Below, piece after piece: positions 32,621 to 43,172 of a stretch of 64,000 bases of DNA (its first letter is position 1; each line of letters begins with the position of its first letter). Origin of the DNA: Chelydra serpentina. Lineage: Eukaryota; Chordata; Testudines; Chelydridae. Below the pieces are notes generated by a model that did not search any database, had not been told where the DNA came from, and saw only the letters and a list, made by a program, of their open reading frames with translations. The stretch covers positions 1,426,001 through 1,490,000 of the forward strand of contig JBAIAC010000021.1 in the NCBI GenBank assembly GCA_037349315.1, in the 5' to 3' direction. The translations under genes were made by a program, and so were the position numbers.

Positions 32621-33074
32621 GGAAAGATGCTAAAGCCCAGGTGATCTGGCCACAGGGATCCCTGGGATGGTTGCAAAACGCCCCCGGGCATGTGGCCCTT
32701 AGTTTCGGCTGGAAATTGTACAGGGGCTGCGTTTAAATAACTCCCCCAGGCCTGTACTGAAGGGGGCAGAAATAGAACCCAGGAGTCCGGCGTGTGGGGG
32801 TGTGTCTGGGTATTTAATCTTCTTTCCCCCTCCACCCTCCTGGGTCTCCAGGCCCCGGTTGGTTTCTGTGTTGACGGTGTTCGCCGCCTCGAATTGGCAT
32901 GTGTGTTGGGGGGTAGCGGGGCCGGGGCTGGCTGAAGGGTTGAGCACCCAGCGGGGTGGTTTGAGGTAAGTGCATGAGCTGGAAGGGGCAGCTCAACAGC
33001 GTTGACATTTTCCACGTCATCGTTAGGTTTCAGAGTTGAAGCCCCCATTGAGACGAGTGGAGGCAATTCATGCC

Positions 33075-33460
33075 TTTCAGGGCAAGTCTACGCTATGAAA
33101 TTAAGTCGACCGAAGTAATTGCAGTAACTGAATTGGTTTTACATGTCCATGCTACGCTCCTTGTGTCGGCGGAGCGTGTCCTCACCAGGAGCTTATTAGC
33201 TACCAGTGTGGGGCATTGGGGGACGGTTTCTGAAAGGCAGCAACAGTCGACGTAAGTAACACAGTTTTTACACACACACTGTGTCGACCTAACAACATTG
33301 ACTTAAGCGCTACGCCTCTCACGGAGGCGGAGTTATGAAGTCGGTGCAGTGGGCAATTTACATCGGTGGGAACTACATTTTAGTGGAGCCGCTTACAGAG
33401 CTAGGTTGATGTAAGCTGCCTTACGTCAACCTAGCTGTGTCGTGTGGACCAGGCCTCAGA
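33075..33460. mobile_element. Short palindromic DNA element
   Basis: The left end 'gcaagtctacgctatgaaat' and right end 'gctgtgtcgtgtggaccagg' are loosely inverted. The interior contains repeated GTCGAC words. Similar in style to the element at 42.89-43.17 kb. Lies between the putative leader exon and the KRAB-B exon of the first zinc-finger gene. Confidence 0.55.
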
Positions 33461-34028
33461 GTGATCAGTTCAGGCTCTCTGCAGACTCAGGCAGAGGTTG
33501 GGGCATGTTCTCCAGATTTTCTGTGCACCTATGACAGCTAGAAACATGTTTTTCCCTTGGTGAAAACACGTTCTGCTGCTAATTGTGCATTCTGGGCACT
33601 TAATACGAGTCTCTTCCGATCTCTGGTTTCATCTTATTCTATGCCTAGCCTATCTCAATTCAGAAGCGATGAAATGAAAACCTTTGGCATGGAAAACTCA
33701 TTGAGACCAACAGCTGCTTTCTAGGGCCAGATAATGCCCTTGGGCAGCTGTGGAGCATTTTGTATGGGGCATGTGGAAGTGGAATCAGCTGGGAATAAAG
33801 CATCGTCTTGTGATTGTAAGTTGTCCCAATGCCAACTATCAGGCTGGGGGGTGTTGAGTGATGGCGCCATGATTAGGTTCCCTCTTAATGAAGCTCTCGG
33901 CTAAGAGGCCCTCTGGAAGTGGGGTGCTAACAGTGGGTGACCCCAGAATAAGAAGGGGAAACGTAACAATGTGTTTGAATTCAGCAGCTCACTCCACATG
34001 ACTGGGATCATGCCTGGCCCTGCACCAG
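33461..34028. other. Intron sequence upstream of KRAB-B-like exon
   Basis: No KRAB-A exon, repeat or other coding sequence recognised. The acceptor CCAG at 34025-34028 starts the KRAB-B-like exon. Confidence 0.4.
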
Positions 34029-34057
34029 GATTCCCCGACCCGGCCGGGATCTCCCGG

Positions 34058-36412
34058 ATGGAGCGAGGGGAAGAGCCGAGGGTCCCGGATCTCCAGGGCT
34101 CCGAGGAACAGGAGATCCCGAGAGGTGCCTACACAGGTGAGGAATGAACGACTGGCTTAGAGACTGGGAGTGAAGGGAAAAGCTGGTTTCCTAGCAAAGC
34201 CATTAGGAGCCGCCCCGGTTCTGTTTTCCACTCCCCCGTCCCTTTTTGCCCTCCCCCATTTTTGTTACTGTGTGACCCCATCCACAGCCATGTGCCCAGC
34301 GGTGTGGGGGGGAGGACTTGGGCTCCAACTCCTGCACCCTGTGGGGCCAGATGCCCCCCCTTGCACCCCCAGTGCTCAGCACTGCCTCTTTCTGCTCCCC
34401 CCCATGACAGCTGGGGAACCCTAAGGGCTACTGAGGATCCTAAAATCTCCCCAGCAGCATCTCCCTGAGAAACGCCTCCGCACTTCTGTTTCCATAGAGA
34501 TGGGATGGGAAGATGTGGAAGGGGCTAGACCCCCATCACTATGGTTACAGGTGGGTAGGGACCTCTAGGCCTCATCTCTATAGTTACTGGGGTGCAAGGG
34601 CAGGGTGATGTATGTTCTAGGCCCCGTCTCTGTGGTTATGGGGGCGGGGGGACTCATTCTAGGCCCCATCTTTATGTCCACTAATGGTGCCCTGGAGCGG
34701 GGCCATCTCCCCAGGCCTGTGCCAGCCCTGGCATCTCTCTGGGCACAGCTGGGATCTGCCCTGCCAGAGAGGAGGGTCTCTTTGCTGCAGTTCAGCTGGG
34801 ACCACATCCCAGCACAGCCCCAGTACACAGGGGCAGGGCCAGACAGGAGAGACCCTGTGGGGTTGGGATCTCTGGGGGGGGGGTAGCATCACCCCACACA
34901 TACCCATCAGCTACTGGGCCGGGGCGGTCTCCCATCCAGCAGCCAAACAGACCAGACCTCTCCCTTCTTGCGAAGGGTTGGGGGGATTCGGCTTCTGGCC
35001 CGTCAGGTTTTCTGCTCCCTTTGCCGGCTGCTGTCTCCCTGGGGCAGGGAATGAGCCCTGTCTGGATTCTCTGTCTCCTAGCGTGTGCCCGGACGGAGGA
35101 GAATCCCCAGCGGGAAGGGCCAGCAGGAATGGAGTCTTACGGCAGCCCCAAGCAGGGGGAGGGCCGGCCTGCCTGGGAGACCGTGTGCGAGAGCCCCCTG
35201 CAGGAGATCCTGGTGCACCAGCGCGCGCACCTGGGTGAGAAGCCCTACAAATGCCCCGAGTGCGGGAAGAGCTTCCACCAGAGCTCCCACCTCATCCGGC
35301 ACCAGCGCATCCACACCGGGGAGCGGCCCTACAAGTGCGCCGAGTGCGGCAAGGCCTTCAGCCAGAGCTCGCTGCTGACCCGCCACCAGCGCACCCACAC
35401 CGGGGAGAGACCCTACAAATGCCCCGACTGCGGGAAGAGCTTCAGCCGCGGCTCCAACCTCAGCCAGCACCGGCGCATCCACACCGGGGAGCGGCCCTAC
35501 ACGTGCACCGAGTGCGGGAAGAGCTTCACGCTCAGCTCCCACCTCATCCGCCACCAGCGCACCCACACGGGCGAGCGGCCCTTCAAGTGCGGCGAGTGCG
35601 GCAAGGCCTTCGCCGAGAGCTCCCACCTGCGCCAGCACCGCCGCACCCACCGCTGCGAGCCGCCCTACAAGTGCCCCGACTGCGGGCGCGCCTTCGCCCT
35701 GAGCCTGGACTTTGTGCAGCATGTGCGGGAGCACACGGAGCGCCGCCCCTACCGCTGCGGGGCCTGCGGGCGCTGCTTCCCCCTCAGCTCGGCCCTCTCG
35801 CAGCACCGCAAGAGCCACCACCGCCCCCCGGCCGCCCCCAAGGCCCACCCCTGCGGGGTGTGCGGGAAGGTGTTCGGGAAGAGCTCGCACCTGGTGACCC
35901 ACCGGCGGGTGCACACGGGCGAGAAGCCCTTCGCCTGTGCGGAGTGCGGGCGCGGCTTCAGCCAGAGCGCCGACCTGGCGAAGCACCGGCGCACCCACAC
36001 CGGCGAGCGGCCCTACCGCTGCCCCGAGTGCGGCAAGAGCTTCAGCGTCTCCTCCACCCTGGTCAAGCACCAGCGCAGCCACAAGGGGGAGCGGCCCTAC
36101 CCCTGCCCCGAGTGTGGCAAGCGCTTCAGCCAGAGCTCCAACCTCATGCAGCACCAGCGCAGCCACCGCGGGCACCGGCCCTACCGCTGCACCGAGTGCG
36201 GCAAGGCCTTCGCCCAGAGCTCGGCCCTCCTGCAGCACCACCGCACCCACACCGGCGAGAAGCCCTTCGCCTGCCTGCAGTGCGGCAAGGCCTTCAGCCT
36301 CAGCTCCAACCTGCGCCAGCACCGGCGCACGCACCGCGAAGACACCGGCCCTGCCTGGGGAGGGGCGGGGGGAGCTGGCCCGCTCGGACACATCCAGAAA
36401 TACCTCGGCTGA
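34058..36412 (+). CDS. C2H2 zinc-finger protein, 13 fingers, KRAB-B-like leader
   Basis: Probable sequence-specific DNA-binding transcription factor. Exons 34058-34136 and 35082-36412 join in frame to 469 residues. The leader exon (from acceptor 34028) reads [20 protein letters not shown], the familiar end of a KRAB B box. I start at its ATG (34058) because no KRAB-A exon is visible upstream; an unseen upstream coding exon could extend it. The last exon has a linker with a cysteine-less finger remnant ([14 protein letters not shown]). Thirteen consecutive C2H2 fingers follow from about residue 81, joined by TGE(R/K)P-type linkers, the first beginning [20 protein letters not shown]. Fingers 5-8 have irregular linkers ([20 protein letters not shown]). 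The C-terminus is short and Gly-rich. It may correspond positionally to human ZNF629-type neighbours of RNF40, but orthology cannot be told from fingers alone. Confidence 0.85.
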
Positions 36413-37629
36413 CCAGGAGGGGACACGGGAACCCCACAGGGGTGTCCCTGGGAGGGGAGGGGATTTAGAGCAGGGAGGGGGCTGAGAACCAGGACTCCTG
36501 CTTTCCCTGGGGGTAGAGTCTAGTGGTTAGAGCAGGGGGCTGTGGGTCAGGACACTTGGGTTCTTTCCCTGGCTCTGGAAGAGGAGTGCGGTCCAGGGGT
36601 GAGAGAAAGAGGGGCAGGGAGACAGGACTCCTGCGTTCTCATCCTGGCTGTGGGAGGAGAGCGGGGTCTGGTGGTGAGAGCAAGGTGGGGGTTGGGAGAC
36701 AGGACTCCTGGGTTCTACCCCTGGCTCTGACACTTGCTTTTGTGCTCGTGGGTGAGTCTTTTCCCCTGTCTCTGCCTTAGTGCCTCATCTGCGAAAAGGG
36801 GACGGTGCTGCTGACCCACCTTCGGGAAAGCGCTTTGGGATCTAGGGCTGAAGTGCTGGCATGGGAACTCAGCATGACACATAGGCTCATCCGAAGAGGA
36901 TCGGAGCGGAACGAGGGTGGGGACGGATGGGTTATTTAGAATTCATGTGGAGGATGGGGGAGGAGGCAAATAAGGTGGGGAGGAGGTTTGGGTCGGGGTG
37001 GGGACTCAGCGGAAGAAGGGATTTTGGGGGAACGTTGGAGAAGGAAGGATCCGAGTTTCTCCCTGGTGCCCTGGGAATCCTATCTGCGCTGGAGATGGGG
37101 GCAAAGTGCCCCAGTTTGGGGGCCTCTCCTGCTCTCCCACCCCCTACTCCGCAGGGATCATTAACTCTTGCAGGCCCATCCTGTCCCCTAATGCCTGTGC
37201 CCGTCCTGGGGCGGGAGGTGGACCATCCCTTCACTCTCCAGAATCTGGCTGCTTCTGGACCCTGCTCTCTGCTCCTTCCCCTTTCACGGGGGCCAGGGGC
37301 TTTGGGAGCTGTGTGGGGGGGGCTGAGACTGCTGGGTACCAGAGAGGCTGGACAAATGGACACCCCCAGACGGGGGGCAGCTGGTTTCCTTCTCTCCAGC
37401 ACCTGGCTCCTCTCTATGCAGCGCATGGAGCTGCTCGGTCAGGAGCCCTGTGACACCTGGGGAGCGTCCCCTCCTGGCCTGGAGCAGCCAGAGAGTTTCC
37501 CAGAAGGGGGGCAGTCTGGCCCCAGCCCAAGCTCTCTGTTCCCAACAGGTGCCTGGATCCTGCTCCCCTGCTGGATTTTGTGACCGACTGAGTCTCTTGT
37601 GTTAGCAAGTTGTATCTGTAGGAAATAAA
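36413..37629 (+). other. 3' UTR of the first zinc-finger gene with MIR-like SINE
   Basis: Runs from the stop codon to AATAAA at 37624-37629. The part at about 36490-36865 is a MIR-like SINE. It has 'tctagtggttagagcagggg' near its start and the MIR-style 'tctgccttagtgcctcatct' and 'aagcgctttgggatct' words near its end. The remainder has no recognised feature. Confidence 0.6.
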
Positions 37630-37789
37630 CTCCCTTCCCCTGTGATTTGCCTCCCCCCGTGTCTGTGCTGTGGACCCCATCTTGGGGGTCAGAATGGCCC
37701 TGGACATGTCTCTATTCCAGCAGGGAAGCTCAGAAGCTGCATGGGCTCCTAGATGGGCCAGGAGACTCCCAGTTCTGTGGTGGGGTCTA

Positions 37790-38160
37790 GACAAAAACCT
37801 CCCAGACTGTAACGCCCCCCTCCAGGACTCTAAACCATATAGACTCCTGGAAGATCTCCCACATTCCAGAACGGAACCTCCGCCAGGATTCTAAACCATA
37901 GAGACCCCTGGCAGCTCTACCAGAGCGTAACCCCATCAGGACTCCAAATCATAGAGACCCTCACGAATCCTCCCACAGGGTAATCCCTTCAGGACTCTAA
38001 AATCACAGCAACTCTCAGCAGCCCTCCCAGATGCCTTCAGGATTCTAAACCATAGAGATGCTTGGAAGATGTCCCAGAGTGTAACCCCTGCAGTAGACCA
38101 AATAATAGACTCCCCAAGGATGCTCCTAGATTGTAACACCCTCCAGGGCACTGTACTCCC
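37790..38160. repeat. Degenerate minisatellite, about 60-65 bp period
   Basis: Five to six diverged units share 'caggactctaaaccatagag' followed by 'acccctggaagatctcccag' style text. Spans from just beyond the first zinc-finger gene's 3' end. Confidence 0.65.
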
Positions 38161-38744
38161 GAGCAGTGTTTCTCAATGACCAGTCTGTGGACCACCGCTG
38201 GTCCCTGAGATCTCCCTGACAGTTTAGGAAAGCAGCAAGCTGGTCCCTGGTATCAAAAAGCTTGAAAATACCAGTGCAGGTGCTAGCCCATGGGGGGCCT
38301 GAAGAAGGAATAGTTTTGGCTCCCCCCAATACTAAAACCAGCAAATAGGGGTCCCCTTGAGCTGCTCGGGGCCCTAAGCAATTGCTTAGTCTGCTTATGC
38401 CCAGCACCAGCTCTGCCCTAGATCATAATGCTCCCCAACCCATAACCATAGAGATATGGATAGTGAGTTGGCTAGATAGGTGGTCACTCTGGCCATATTT
38501 CTGTGGCAAGGCTGGCAGAGAAAACTGTATCTCTATGGTTATTAGACTTCTGGAGGGTGTTTGGAAAACTCCCCATAGAGACCCTGCCCTAGAGTTTCTC
38601 CCAGCTGGCCTACAGCCCTAGTGCACTGGGTGACATAATGGATAGAATGGACCAATGCAGGCAGCCACTCTTAGCGACATCTCTATGGCCTCAGGATGGC
38701 TGTGGGGGATGTGCTCTGTGGGGGATGTGCTCTATGATCCCCCA

Positions 38745-39475
38745 CAGCCCATGCACTGCTACAGACTAGGGACCAAATGGCTGGGCAGCAGTTCTGCAGA
38801 AAAGGACCTAGGGGTTACAGTGGATGAAAAGCTGAATATGAGTCAACCGTGTGCCCTTGTTGCCAAGAAGGCTAACGGTATTTTGGGCTGTATAAGTAGG
38901 GGCATTTCCAGCAGATCGAGGGACGTTATTCCCCTCTATTCGGCACTGGTGAGGCCTCATTTGGAGTACTGTGTCCAGTTTAGGGCCCCACACTATAAGA
39001 AGGATGTGGATAAATTGGAAAGAGTCCAGCGGAGGGCAACAAAAATGATTAGGGGGCTGGAGCACATGACTTATGAGGAGAGGCTGAGGGAACTGGGATT
39101 GTTTAGCCTGCAGAAGAGAAGAGTGAGGGGGGATTTGATAGCTGCTTTCAACTACCTGAAAGGGGGTTCCAAAGAGGATGGATCTAGACTGTTCTCAGTG
39201 GTAGAAGATGACAGAACAAGGAGTAATGGTCTCAAGTTGCAGAGGGGGAGGTCTAGGTTGGATATTAGGAAAAACTTTTTCACTAGTAGGGTGGTGAAGC
39301 ACTGGAATGGGTTACCTAGGGAGGTGGTGGAATCTCCTTCCTTAGAGGTTTTTAAGGTCAGGCTTGACAAAGCCCTGGCTGGGATGATTTAGTTGGGGTT
39401 GGTCCTGCTTTGAGCAGGGGGTTGGACTAGATGACCTCCTGAGGTCCCTTCCAACCCTGAGATTCTATGATCAGG
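38745..39475 (+). mobile_element. CR1 LINE 3' fragment, unusually intact frame
   Basis: An open frame of more than 200 codons (to 39392) encodes the C-terminal part of CR1 ORF2, with words [50 protein letters not shown] and [17 protein letters not shown]. The 3' UTR follows and ends 'gagattctatgatca'. The 5' end is truncated, as usual for CR1. A younger copy than the other CR1 fragments here. Confidence 0.9.
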
Positions 39476-40430
39476 GAGACCTGGGGGGGGGCGGGGTTGG
39501 GCCAGGGGGGCAGAGCCAAACAGAAATCGAGGGGGGGGGGGGGAGGAACTGGATTTATATTATGTAGATAAGTCAATGTATATTAACCCAACATGTACAC
39601 TGCTGTTGCATACTTCTCATGAGATGCCTGGATCTGTGGTCCCACAGATGGGGGGACTGGCCTGAGGAGGTTGGTTTGCCTCCATAGTCTCCTGGGGAGA
39701 GACGGAAACATCAGACAGGGCCAGGCAGAATCCCCTCCCCCAGTGTTGCCAGCTCTCATGATTTTTCGTGAGTCTCTTGATAATTATTTTTCCTTAAAGC
39801 TCCAGCTCCTGGAGTCAAGTGAAGATGTGATAATTCCAGCCTTCATTCTTAAGAGAAAAAGTATGTTTCTAGCCCTCGTGGCTGTGGAGAAAGCTTCAAC
39901 AAGTGACCCCCGTGCAGCCTAAAGTCTCGCAAAGCAGAGGGCTAAGAGAAAGAACCCCACATCTATTATTTTTACCTAATTTCATGATTTTGTGTGAGCC
40001 TGACCCTTGATTTTTGAACATTGGGGTCCGGCAATACTGCTCACGCTCCTTGTCTGCCTCCAGCTGAGGTTTAGCAGGGTGCTTCCTCATCCTGCTTATG
40101 CTTCGAATACCCCACGGAAAGACACCCCCCCCCCGCATTGCATTATGAGTGGGTGTAACAGACCCCAATCAGTAGGGGGCAGCACCCCATAGAGGGGAAA
40201 GGCCCCATGTCCCATTCCCCACCTCCCTGAGCCAGCCAGTCCCCTGCCCTGGCTGGGGCTGGATCAGAGCTAGCGCCTCTGATACTGAGCTATGTCCTTT
40301 GGACATTCACTTCGTTCTCACTTCTGCCTCCCGGAGCTCCCTGTCCCTGCCAGGCTGACACTGGGGCCAGCTACAGCTCCCCACACCCTTCATGAATATG
40401 CAAGAGGAGGTGGGCCCGAAAGCTCCCAAG
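39476..40430. other. Intergenic stretch between zinc-finger genes
   Basis: No gene recognised. Contains a G homopolymer near 39.53 kb and scraps of AT-rich unique sequence. Confidence 0.4.
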
Positions 40431-40439
40431 GGGACAACC

Positions 40440-40500
40440 CTGCCCATGGTGCATTGCAAAGGGAAACTGCATTTCCCAGAGTCCCTTGCAAAGGGGACAG
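40440..40500 (+). promoter_or_regulatory. ZNF143/THAP11-like motif near the second zinc-finger gene
   Basis: The word AACTGCATTTCCCAGAGTCC followed by CTTGCAAAGG (about 40462-40491) resembles the ACTACAATTCCCAGAATGC-type element bound by ZNF143/THAP11. It lies about 0.5 kb upstream of the likely start codon, in a CpG-rich region. Confidence 0.5.
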
Positions 40501-40631
40501 ACCTAGGCGTGGGACAGGCTCCCAGCCCAGCCCTTTCCCACCCCCTGAGTTCCTGCCCAGCGCGGCAGGTGCGGAGCGGGGTCCCTGCCCCGGTGGTTCC
40601 AGGCGCCGGGGGGGCGTGGGGGGGCTCCCGG

Positions 40632-40700
40632 GGGGCGGGCAGAGGCAGCTCTACGGGGGCGTCATGCAGGAGAATTACCAGACTCTCGTCTCGCTGGGGG
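40632..40700 (+). pseudogene. Degenerate KRAB-A box exon
   Basis: The reading QRQLYGGVMQENYQTLVSLG is the second half of a KRAB A box. The first half is replaced by G-rich sequence. The expected donor GGGTGAGG after ...SLG reads GGGGGAGG, so the splice site is lost. The box therefore cannot be spliced normally to the B-box region. Confidence 0.75.
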
Positions 40701-40972
40701 AGGCGCCGCTGCCCCTCGGGGATCAGGAGCTCGACGGGCTCTGATGGACTCGGGGCAGCGTCGGCTCAGGGCTCTTCCCCGCTTGGATTTGTTGGGGATC
40801 AGCCCCGCCGCCCCCAGGCCCAGCAGCACAGGGACTGTCACCCCACAGTGCGGCCCCCGTGTCCCCCGAGCAGAGAGCGGGGCCGGGGTTACAGCCAGGG
40901 CGCGTTCTCCGCACCGAGACCTCGCGGGGGGGATTGTCTCGCCGGTTTCCCTCCCCTGCCGCGATCCCCCGC

Positions 40973-42213
40973 ATGGAGCGAGGGGAAGAGCCGAGGGTCC
41001 CGGATCTCCAGGGCTCCGAGGAAAGGGAGACCCCGAGAGGCGCCCGCACAGGTGAGGAATGTGGGAGACCGTCCGGGAGCGAAGGGAAAAGCTGGGATCC
41101 CAGCCAAGCCTCCGGGAGTCCCCCCAGTTCTGTCTCATCTCAGTATGGTCCCCAGCAGGTCCCTGTCCTCACGGCAGGTGTCACTCCCGGATCCCACCCC
41201 TGGCAGGAGCCCTCCCCTCCCCCAGCCTTTATCTGGGGGCTCAGCTGGGATGTTGGGGCAGCCCCGGCCCCTCCTCTCCCCTCAGGGAAGGGTTTGGGGG
41301 ATTGGCTTCCTGTCCATCAGGTTTTCTGCTCAGCGACAAACCCCTTTGCTGCCCCCTCTCTCTCCCTGGAGCCCCCCTGGATTCTCTGTCTGTCTCAGCA
41401 GGTGCCGGGATGGAGGAGGAGAATCCTCAGCAGGCAGGGCCTGTGGGAGCGGAGCCGCACGGGACCCCCGAGCCGGGGCGGAGTCAGGGTGGGCCGGGCC
41501 GGCCCTACCAGTGCCCCGAGTGCGGGAAGGGCTTTGCCCGCAGCACCCTCCTGATCCGGCACCAGCGGATCCACACGGGCGAGAAGCCCTACAAGTGTGG
41601 GGAGTGCGGCAAGAGCTTCTACCAGAGCTCCAACCTGGCGCAGCACTGGCGCACCCACACCGAGGAGAAACCTTACAGCTGCCCTGACTGCGGGCGCGGC
41701 TTCCGCCACAACGCCCACCTGGCGCAGCACCGGCGCACCCACACCGGCGAGCGCCCCTTCCCCTGCCCCCAGTGCGGCAAGGCCTTCAGCCAGCGCTCCA
41801 ACCTGCTGCAGCACCGGCGCACCCACACCGGCGAGCGCCCCTTTGTCTGCACCCACTGCGGGAAGGGCTTCGGCGACAGCTCCAACCTGCTGCAGCACCT
41901 GCGCACCCACACCCCGGAGAGACCCTACCCGTGCCCCGAGTGCGGGCGTAGCTTCCGCCACGGCAAGCACCTGACCCAGCACCGCTCCCTGCACACGGGC
42001 CAGAAATCCCACTGCTGCCCCGACTGCGGGAAGGGCTTCAACTGGAGCTCCCACCTCGCCCAGCACCGGCGCATCCACACCGGGGAGCGGCCCTACCCAT
42101 GCCCCCAGTGCGGGAAGGCGTTCACCCAGAGATCCAACCTGCTGCAGCACCAGGCCCTCCACCGCCCTGCCCAGGACCTGGCCGAGCAGCTGCAGATGAG
42201 CCCTGTGGCTTAG
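40973..42213 (+). CDS. C2H2 zinc-finger protein, 8 fingers, KRAB-A lost
   Basis: Probable DNA-binding transcription factor, related to the gene at 34.06 kb by the shared leader ([17 protein letters not shown]) and shared linker style (EENPQQ.GP). Exons 40973-41051 and 41402-42213 join in frame to 296 residues. The acceptor is a CAGCAG tandem at 41396-41401, either of which keeps the frame. Eight C2H2 fingers from about residue 61 run almost to the end, the first [20 protein letters not shown] and the last [20 protein letters not shown]. Only a short [12 protein letters not shown] tail follows. The leader sequence is a KRAB B-box relic whose own acceptor AG is missing, so the first exon probably runs through from upstream. 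The ATG choice at 40973 is an inference. The protein likely lacks KAP1-dependent repression. Confidence 0.82.
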
Positions 42214-42436
42214 GGACGGCTGGGGTCAAAGGGCGTGCCGGAGAGGAGGGAGACCCGCCTCTCAGCATGGGGTGCCTGGGGTTAAAGATCTGAGGATGTC
42301 TGACACCCAGGACTCCCCCACAGCATGGACGCACCAACTGCACCCCACTCAGACGTGCTGCCAGGGAATGGCGGGTGGATTCAACAGGCTCCCAGAGGGG
42401 AGTTATTTGCTGGAGAAGGGAGCTGGGGACTTTATT

Positions 42437-42442
42437 AATAAA
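42437..42442 (+). promoter_or_regulatory. Polyadenylation signal of the second zinc-finger gene
   Basis: AATAAA about 225 bp after the stop codon, just before the start of a minisatellite. Confidence 0.75.
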
Positions 42443-42454
42443 GGGTGTAAAGTA

Positions 42455-42855
42455 AGAGTGTGTGGGTGTGTGCGCAGGGGTGTGTGCACGGCGCTGCCCC
42501 CTGCTGGAGGGAATCGGTCATGTGTGCGTGTGCACAGCACTGCCCCCTGCTGGAGGGATTCAGGGGTGTGTGTGTGTGTGCACAGCACTGCCCCCTGCCG
42601 GAGGGATGCAGGTGTGTGTGTGTGTGTGTGTGCGCATGTGCACAGCACTTCCCCCTGCTGGAGGGAATCTGTCATGTATGCATGTGCACAGCACTGCCTC
42701 CTGCTGGAGGGATTCGGGTGTGTGTGCTCAGCACTGCCCTCTACTGGAGGGAATCAGTCGTGTGTGTATGTGCGCACGTGCACAGTGCTGCTCCCTAGTG
42801 GAGGGATGCGGGGCTGTGTGTGTGTATCCCTGCTGCCCCCTAGTGGAGTAAATGA
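42455..42855. repeat. Eight-unit minisatellite with CTCF-like cores
   Basis: Units of about 50-60 bp alternate GTGTGTG runs with 'cagcactgccccctgctgga'. On the minus strand the core of units 1 and 2 reads CCAGCAGGGGGCAG, and unit 8 reads CCACTAGGGGGCAGC. Both fit the CTCF core pattern; the other units carry one or more changes. Confidence 0.85.
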
Positions 42856-42884
42856 GCCCAAGTACCTGTGTGCTTCTGTATCAT

Positions 42885-43172
42885 AAGCCTGGTCTACACT
42901 AGGGGAGGGAATTGATCTAAGATACGCTCGTAGCGTAGCTGAAGTCGACGTACTTAGATCCACTTACCGCGGTGTCTTCACTGTGGTGAGTTGACTGCTG
43001 CCGCTCCCCCGTTGACTCCGCCTGCGCCTCTCACGGCGGTGGAGTACAGGAGTCGACGGGAGAGCGCTCGGGGATGAATTTATCGCGTCTAGACTAGACG
43101 TGATAAATCGACCCCTGCTGGGTTGATCACTACCCTCCGATCCGGCGGGTAGTGTAGACATACCCTAAGTGG
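42885..43172. mobile_element. Short DNA element (MITE-like)
   Basis: Starts 'cctggtctacactagggg' and ends 'tagtgtagacataccctaa', giving inverted TCTACACTA ends. It contains GTCGAC and CTCACGG words like the element at 33.08 kb. No coding capacity. Confidence 0.65.

Noticed and set aside
35078..36391. 437-codon open frame antisense to the zinc-finger exon, and a 405-codon frame in another plus-strand phase
   Set aside because: Shadow frames caused by the periodic finger codons; the sense frame has perfect C2H2 spacing.
41395..42162. 255-codon antisense frame over the second finger array
   Set aside because: Same shadow effect as above.
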